Below, piece after piece: positions 59,439 through 64,000 of a stretch of 64,000 nt of DNA. Each line of letters begins with the position of its first letter. Position 1 is the first letter of the stretch. The stretch is from CALDTK01 sp965215215 (GTDB lineage Bacteria > Bacteroidota > Bacteroidia > Chitinophagales > Saprospiraceae): assembly GCA_965215215.1 (NCBI GenBank), contig OZ244043.1:1488001-1552000 (forward strand), given 5' to 3'. The notes under the pieces are model-generated. The model saw nothing but the letters and a program-made list of their open reading frames with translations. It was not told the origin of the DNA and searched no databases. Made by a program: the position numbers and the translations under genes.

Positions 59439-61880
59439 CTACTGCTTCACGAAGCGGTGGACCTCCGTCTCGTTCTCGCCGGTGGAAATACCGATGAGGT
59501 ACATGCCCGCCGGCAAGGTCGAGATGTCGATTACTCCGCCTAACTCGTCGGGGGAAAGCTCGCGGACCACGCGTCCGGTAGACTCGTACACCACCGCGCT
59601 CTGCACGGGTGAGGACGGGCTGGCTACGATCTCGAAGTAATCGTGCGCGGGGTTTGGCGCGAGGCGTACAGCCACCTCCTGGTCGTCGAGGATACCCTGA
59701 CCGCCGACCGAGCGCTCGGCGGCCTCGATGTCCTGACCGCTAACGGCATTCTCCGCGACGAACGACCCGCTCGCACCGATGTACTTGATCGTTACCTGAT
59801 CCACGTAGACGGCGTCGTTGTCGACCGAGGCATCGCAGCGGATGCGGAACTTCGCGTTCGAGGTGAAGGAGAAGTCGTTGGGGCTCAGCGCGACCGTCGC
59901 CGAGTAGTACGTACCATTGTTGAAGTCCGTACCCGTGACGTAGCGGGCGGCCGTTTGCCAGCTCGAGCCGGCATTGTACTCGACGAGGAAGTCCTCGCCG
60001 TTCTCCATCTGCGAGGCCTGGAAGTAGAGCTTCAACTCCGCGGAGCGCGCACCCCGGAGGTCGTAACCTCTAGCCGTGATCATCGAACTCGCCGCACCGG
60101 AGTTGTCGCGGATCAGGAAGGAGTAGTCCCCCTCGTAGCTGCGTGAGCTCCGTACGCGACCCGCGTCGCCACCTCCGCTCACCCAGCCGTCGTTGCCCGT
60201 CTCGAAGTAGCTAGCGAGTAGGTCCTTGGTGCTACCATCCCCATCGCCCGGATTGCCGGGGGGGGTACCTGGATCGTCTCCACCGCCACCTTCGTAAGCG
60301 GCGCCCACGCCCACGGCGTACCAGGCGTTGGTCGTTGCGATTACCTCGGCCGAACCTGCACCGTAGAGGTCGATCGCCGCTTGGATAGCGCCCGCACGCG
60401 CATCGCGGTAGGTAGAATTAGCCGAGAGGTAGACCTCCAGGTTGCGGTAAGCGATGGCGGCAGCCTTCGTGCGACCAAGCGCCCTCACGTCGTAGGCGTT
60501 ACCGAGATCGTTGGTCCCTCTTTCCCCGGTGGCGAGGATGTAGAACCACTTGTTCTGAACTCCGGAGTTGATGTGCACGCCGCCGTTGTCGGCGCTACCG
60601 CGGTAGTAATTGGTACCGCCGTAAGTATCCGGGTCGCCGTATCTGTTCGGGTCGTTCATCGAGCGCAGGGCACCATCGCGGTTGATCCCGATGTCGCTAC
60701 CCATACGCCAGTTGTTTTGACCGGTAGCGTGGAACTCGACCATCTCCCCGAAGATGTCGGAGAAAGATTCGTTGAGCGCACCCGATTCGTTGCGGTAGAT
60801 GAGGCCCGCGGCGTACTCTGTCACGCCGTGCGTCAGCTCGTGACCGGCGATATCGAGGGCGACTAGCGCCCCGTAGCTGCGGCCGTCACCGTCGCCGTAG
60901 GTCATGCGTGTACCATCCCAGAAGGCATTCACGTAGTTCCGGTTGTAGTGTACGTAGCTGATCAGCTTCGCGTCACGGTTGTTGTAGGAGCGGCGGTTGT
61001 GCTCCCGGCGGAAGTAGTCGTACGTCTGCTCGGCACCGTAGTGCGCCTGAATGGCCGTCGGGTCGGTATCGAAGGGCGTACCGTTGTCGGTTACGTCCGT
61101 CGCCCTGGCGTAGCTCGTACCATTGTTACAAGAAAACGTCTCCACACCGCCGCCGAGGGTCGCCTGCCGCAAGCGGAGCGTTCCGCCGTTATTGCCGACG
61201 GTGATGCCGACCGTACCGTTGTAGCTCGACCGGGCTTGCACCGGCTGATCGGCGTGGTGGATGCGCGAGTTCTCGAAGAGGACCTCCCCGGATTTGGCGT
61301 CAACGTACACGAACGCGCGGTACAGCGGTGCCTGAGTGTAAACGTCGAACTTGTAGGCGAGTGCGGCTTCCCGAGTCTCGGCATCGGCGTACACCACGAG
61401 CTCACCGGCGGGCTTGGCGTAGTCGGCCGGAGCGTCCGCGGATTCCCACATGGGTTCGGACAGGGAGAGCTGACTCAAGGCTCCCTCGAGCGCGGAGCCG
61501 GGGGCGAGCGACGGCTTGGCGTCGAGGCCGAACGGAATTTCCGCGTGGAGGCCGGTGATCGTCTCCACTTCGCCGCCCTTGCTGTGCGCGGTGTAGACGT
61601 AACCGTCCACCGGGATGCCCTGGTAGGTCTGCTGGAAGCTCTCGTGCGTCATGCCGACTTCGTCGACCTCCTTCGCGACGGACGCAAAGGCGACCGCAGG
61701 GTTGGCGCCACCGAGCTTGGTGACGAGCGCGCTGGCCTGGTTGGCGGGCGGCGGGACGCTGAGGCTAATGAAGCCGGGCGAAGTGCGGGGGAGGCCCGAG
61801 ACTTCCGGGCGTTCATCACCCTGCGCGGCGGCTCCAACGGCAAATAAGGAGCCAATAAGAACGAGTGTAAAATTCTTCAT
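59439..61880 (-). CDS. Thermolysin-like M4 metalloprotease with T9SS tail
   Basis: 813 residues. Signal peptide (MKNFTLVLIGSLFAVGAAAQ), an FTP/PepSY-type propeptide to about residue 200, then the M4 catalytic domain with DIAGHELTHGVTEYAAGLIY (HExxH) and the distal Glu in GALNESFSDIFGEM; DNGGVHINSGVQNKWFY supplies the later His. A Gly/Pro-rich linker (GGGDDPGTPPGNPGDGDG) leads to an Ig-like or MAM/jelly-roll module (about 560-700) and a T9SS type-A sorting domain (VRLAPNPAHDYFEIVAS ... LPAGMYLIGIS ... HRFVKQ). A secreted endopeptidase is expected. Confidence 0.93.
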   Translation of the reverse strand: MKNFTLVLIGSLFAVGAAAQGDERPEVSGLPRTSPGFISLSVPPPANQASALVTKLGGANPAVAFASVAKEVDEVGMTHESFQQTYQGIPVDGYVYTAHSKGGEVETITGLHAEIPFGLDAKPSLAPGSALEGALSQLSLSEPMWESADAPADYAKPAGELVVYADAETREAALAYKFDVYTQAPLYRAFVYVDAKSGEVLFENSRIHHADQPVQARSSYNGTVGITVGNNGGTLRLRQATLGGGVETFSCNNGTSYARATDVTDNGTPFDTDPTAIQAHYGAEQTYDYFRREHNRRSYNNRDAKLISYVHYNRNYVNAFWDGTRMTYGDGDGRSYGALVALDIAGHELTHGVTEYAAGLIYRNESGALNESFSDIFGEMVEFHATGQNNWRMGSDIGINRDGALRSMNDPNRYGDPDTYGGTNYYRGSADNGGVHINSGVQNKWFYILATGERGTNDLGNAYDVRALGRTKAAAIAYRNLEVYLSANSTYRDARAGAIQAAIDLYGAGSAEVIATTNAWYAVGVGAAYEGGGGDDPGTPPGNPGDGDGSTKDLLASYFETGNDGWVSGGGDAGRVRSSRSYEGDYSFLIRDNSGAASSMITARGYDLRGARSAELKLYFQASQMENGEDFLVEYNAGSSWQTAARYVTGTDFNNGTYYSATVALSPNDFSFTSNAKFRIRCDASVDNDAVYVDQVTIKYIGASGSFVAENAVSGQDIEAAERSVGGQGILDDQEVAVRLAPNPAHDYFEIVASPSSPVQSAVVYESTGRVVRELSPDELGGVIDISTLPAGMYLIGISTGENETEVHRFVKQ

Positions 61881-62377
61881 TCCGAAATATTGGAAGTTAT
61901 TAAATGAAAGGCAATGATTTCACCTAAGGGATCCCTATTCGCAGACGTGTATTACGTCGACGGTCATTTTTCAATGATGTGAGCTGGGGAACGCTCTAAA
62001 GCTATGGCAATAAACGATGCGCAACCGACATCACGCAATTTTTAATCTTGCAACCGGATCTCGTCTAGGTCTTGAAGCCTAGTACGTTAGCTACAATATT
62101 GTGATCTAAAGCTACCCAATTTTGGCGTATACTCACGTGCGTGTTCCGACTGGCTTTAACTAAGCACAAGACCGTAGCTGCGACGGAAGCACTAAAATAT
62201 TTACTTACGAACTTTCAGTAGACTTCTCCTGGTCTGCTAACCCCTCTCCCCTCAACCGGCGGAAGCGCCCCCGGGAAGTGGCAAATTCGTGAGGTGCGGA
62301 GCGTACGTACGCGGGGGCGCTTCCGTCGGCACGGAAGCCGTTGGCACCGTAAAATCCCGTAGAATCACTACACCCCT
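61881..62377. other. Spacer between the M4 protease start and glyA end
   Basis: About 497 bp, AT-richer in its left half (61900-62210), where the protease promoter should be. The right end holds the inverted repeat at 62260-62325. No supported gene; a minus-strand frame that reaches into glyA (62205-62510) is a shadow. Confidence 0.5.
62260..62325 (-). repeat. 14-bp perfect inverted repeat after glyA
   Basis: CGGAAGCGCCCCCG at 62260-62273 pairs with CGGGGGCGCTTCCG at 62312-62325 across a 38-nt loop; a partial third copy (CGGAAGCC) follows near 62332. Lying just after the glyA stop, it may end or protect that transcript. There is no T run. Confidence 0.55.
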
Positions 62378-63673
62378 CTACCGACCGATTAGACTCGGTT
62401 CGGTATCCTCCTCGTACAGCGGGTAGGCCGCCATAAACTCCCGCACGTCCAAGCGTACCTGCGCCTGCAGCGCTTCGTCCTCGACGTTCGAGAGCACCCG
62501 ATCGATCCACGCCACCGTTTTGGCGGAAGCCTCCTCGTCGAAGCCGCGGGTGGTGATGGCGGCTGTACCGATGCGGATACCGCTGGTCACGAAGGGCGAG
62601 CGCTTGTCGAAGGGCACCATGTTCTTGTTCACCGTGATGTCTGCGGCTACCAGCGCGTTCTCGGCCTGCTTGCCGCTGATGCCTTTGTTGGACAGGTCGA
62701 TGAGCATGCAGTGGTTGTCGGTACCGCCGCTGATGATGTGGTACCCGAGTGCCACGAACGCCTCAGCCATCGCCTGCGCGTTGGCGATAACCTGCTTGCC
62801 GTACTCCTTGAAGGCAGGTTGTAGAGCCTCGTTAAACGCGACCGCCTTGCCGGCGATCACGTGTTCGAGCGGACCGCCCTGCATGCCCGGAAACACGCCG
62901 GAGTTGAGGATGCTCGACATCATGATCGGAGCGCCCTTACGGGTTTTCCGGCCCCAGGGATTCTCGAAATCCTTGCCCATCATGATCACGCCGCCGCGCG
63001 GGCCGCGGAGTGTTTTGTGCGTGGTCGAGGTAACGATGTGACAGTGGGGGATCGGGTCGTTCAGCAGGCCAGCCGCGATGAGTCCGGCCGGGTGAGCGAT
63101 GTCGGCGAGCAGGAGCGCCCCCACCTCGTCGGCGATCTCCCGAAAGCGCGCGTAGTCCCAGTCGCGTGCGTAGGCGCTCGCCCCACAGATGAGCAGCTTG
63201 GGCCGCACCTCACGCGCCTTGGCCGCCACCTTGTCCATGTCGATGCGCCCAGTTTCCTCCTCCACGCCGTAAAAGCTCGGCTCGAAGTGCTTGCCGGAAA
63301 AGTTGACGAGCGAGCCGTGGCTCAGGTGGCCCCCGTGGCTCAAGTCGAAACCGAGGATCGGGTCACCCGGCTCCAGGCAAGCGAGGAACACGGCCGCGTT
63401 CGCCTGGGCACCGGAGTGCGGCTGCACGTTGGCGTACTCGGCGCCGAACAGCTGGCAGAGTCGATCGACGGCCAGCTGCTCGATCTTATCCACAACCTCG
63501 CAGCCCCCGTAATAACGTTTGCCCGGGTAGCCCTCGGCGTACTTGTTCGTGAGGCAACTGCCCACGGCGCGCATCACCGCCCCGCTCGTAAAATTCTCGG
63601 ACGCAATGAGCTCGATACCGTAACGCTGGCGGTCCAGCTCTCGGTCGATGAGGGAGAAGACGCGATCTAGCAT
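62378..63673 (-). CDS. glyA: Serine hydroxymethyltransferase
   Basis: 431 residues. It interconverts serine and glycine with tetrahydrofolate. The start [24 protein letters not shown] segment (here [20 protein letters not shown]), the PLP-lysine motif [15 protein letters not shown], the [13 protein letters not shown] helix and [20 protein letters not shown] are all intact. It is divergent from dnaX, with one 13-bp word in the shared promoter region and another in its 3' part (EEASAKTVA). Confidence 0.95.
   Translation of the reverse strand: MLDRVFSLIDRELDRQRYGIELIASENFTSGAVMRAVGSCLTNKYAEGYPGKRYYGGCEVVDKIEQLAVDRLCQLFGAEYANVQPHSGAQANAAVFLACLEPGDPILGFDLSHGGHLSHGSLVNFSGKHFEPSFYGVEEETGRIDMDKVAAKAREVRPKLLICGASAYARDWDYARFREIADEVGALLLADIAHPAGLIAAGLLNDPIPHCHIVTSTTHKTLRGPRGGVIMMGKDFENPWGRKTRKGAPIMMSSILNSGVFPGMQGGPLEHVIAGKAVAFNEALQPAFKEYGKQVIANAQAMAEAFVALGYHIISGGTDNHCMLIDLSNKGISGKQAENALVAADITVNKNMVPFDKRSPFVTSGIRIGTAAITTRGFDEEASAKTVAWIDRVLSNVEDEALQAQVRLDVREFMAAYPLYEEDTEPSLIGR
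62518..62530 (+). repeat. Dispersed 13-bp word, copy 22 (TTTTGGCGGAAGC)
   Basis: Antisense in glyA; the coding strand reads EASAKTV. Confidence 0.9.
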
Positions 63674-63756
63674 GCCGCAAGATAGGGGCTGCGCAAATTC
63701 GGATCGTCGCCCGTGCGTTCACAACGAAAGTTTCTCCCCACGCCGCCGGAGCGGCA

Positions 63757-63769
63757 GCTTGCGCTAAAA
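63757..63769 (-). repeat. Dispersed 13-bp word, copy 23 (TTTTAGCGCAAGC)
   Basis: Intergenic between divergent glyA and dnaX, 42 bp before dnaX. Confidence 0.9.
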
Positions 63770-63794
63770 CAGCACGCGTCCCCCCACCCGCGCT

Positions 63795-63802
63795 TACCTT
63801 CG
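63795..63802 (+). promoter_or_regulatory. Candidate -7 element TAccTTcG for dnaX
   Basis: Lies 10 bp before the dnaX ATG and is followed by CAAG; it would give a very short leader. One base off TAnnTTTG. Confidence 0.35.
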
Positions 63803-63811
63803 CAAGCCCGC

Positions 63812-64000
63812 ATGTCAGACTTCATCGTATCCGCCCGCAAGTACCGCCCCGTTCGCTTCGATGAGGTGGTGGGGCAGGGCCACGTGTCCGATACGCTCAA
63901 GAACGCCTTGCGGCAAAACCGCCTGGCGCACGCTTTCCTGTTTTGCGGACCGCGCGGGGTCGGCAAAACGACCTGCGCCCGCATCCTGGCTAAGGTGCTC
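63812..64000 (+). CDS. dnaX: DNA polymerase III subunit gamma/tau, N-terminal part
   Basis: The first 63 codons are inside the window: [25 protein letters not shown], then the Walker A loop [20 protein letters not shown]. This is the standard start of the clamp-loader ATPase DnaX. The rest is beyond the right edge. Confidence 0.95.
   Translation, partial: MSDFIVSARKYRPVRFDEVVGQGHVSDTLKNALRQNRLAHAFLFCGPRGVGKTTCARILAKVL

Noticed and set aside
62260..62340. Integron attC site
   Set aside because: No R/L box core sites, no integrase and no cassette array nearby.
496..63769. 13-bp word as a transcription terminator or promoter element
   Set aside because: Most copies lie inside genes in both orientations and at no fixed distance from starts or stops.
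44281..63920. CCTTGCGGCAAAA-type strings as copies of the 13-bp word
   Set aside because: Two mismatches at otherwise fixed positions (for example near 44316 and 63907); kept out to avoid inflating the count.

Overview
This window looks like chromosomal DNA of a high-GC member of the Bacteroidota, most likely a Saprospiria/Lewinella-like marine organism. Three large secreted proteins end in type IX secretion (T9SS) type-A sorting domains. Several families typical of the phylum are present (DUF4837, DUF4175, DUF3078, DUF2723, a TonB-dependent receptor, M1 and M28 exopeptidases, a thrA-thrB-thrC cluster). Putative promoters carry the Bacteroidota -7 element TAnnTTTG or a GC-richer form, TAccTTcG, close to start codons. 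The taxonomic call is inference: there is no rRNA gene here. I see no tRNA, CRISPR array, prophage or recognisable defence system.

Layout. 0-5 kb: a partial rhodanese-like gene (-), a TonB-dependent receptor, and a T9SS-exported sugar-dehydrogenase-like propeller protein. 4.8-7.5 kb: a tight minus-strand operon (tandem ABM-domain protein, Gfo/Idh/MocA oxidoreductase, lone receiver protein, SnoaL-like protein). 7.7-11.7 kb: GlcG-like protein, a helix-turn-helix regulator divergent from an unknown secreted protein, DUF4837 lipoprotein. 11.8-17.2 kb: DUF2723 membrane protein, rpiB and an M28 peptidase in one operon. 17.2-21.8 kb: histidine kinase, DUF3078 protein, MscS-type channel, and an ECF-like sigma factor with a coupled small basic protein and a possible attenuated leader. 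22.0-28.8 kb: hpt, inositol-phosphatase-like gene, FtsX-type permease and an exopolysaccharide trio (flippase, chain-length protein, O-antigen-ligase/polymerase-like). 28.7-35.3 kb: gltX, polysaccharide deacetylase, HD-domain protein, HtrA-like protease, M1 peptidase. 35.7-41.4 kb: threonine operon, ybeY and an anti-sigma-type ATPase. 41.6-48.3 kb: a giant DUF4175 coiled-coil protein and a T9SS beta-helix adhesin-like protein with a fourfold superrepeat.

48.5-55 kb is the accessory part: a complete IS66-type element sits inside the 5' end of a short-chain dehydrogenase gene with target duplication still visible. Next to it are a decayed lipoprotein gene, two divergent YqaE/Pmp3-like paralogues, several strong hairpins and AT-richer spacers. 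From 55 kb housekeeping-type content returns: a second M1 peptidase, a fatty-acid desaturase, a T9SS thermolysin-like protease, glyA and the start of dnaX.

The most striking signal cuts across the genes. A 13-bp word, TTTTNGCGNAAGC, occurs 23 times exactly in 64 kb (13 on the plus strand, 10 on the minus), where about 0.03 copies are expected by chance. It lies inside conserved genes in different reading frames and in three promoter-proximal spacers, shows no strand bias, and is absent from the IS element and most of the accessory region. It behaves like a DNA-level signal, for example an uptake-sequence-like or protein/methylase recognition word. I do not know of a description of it.
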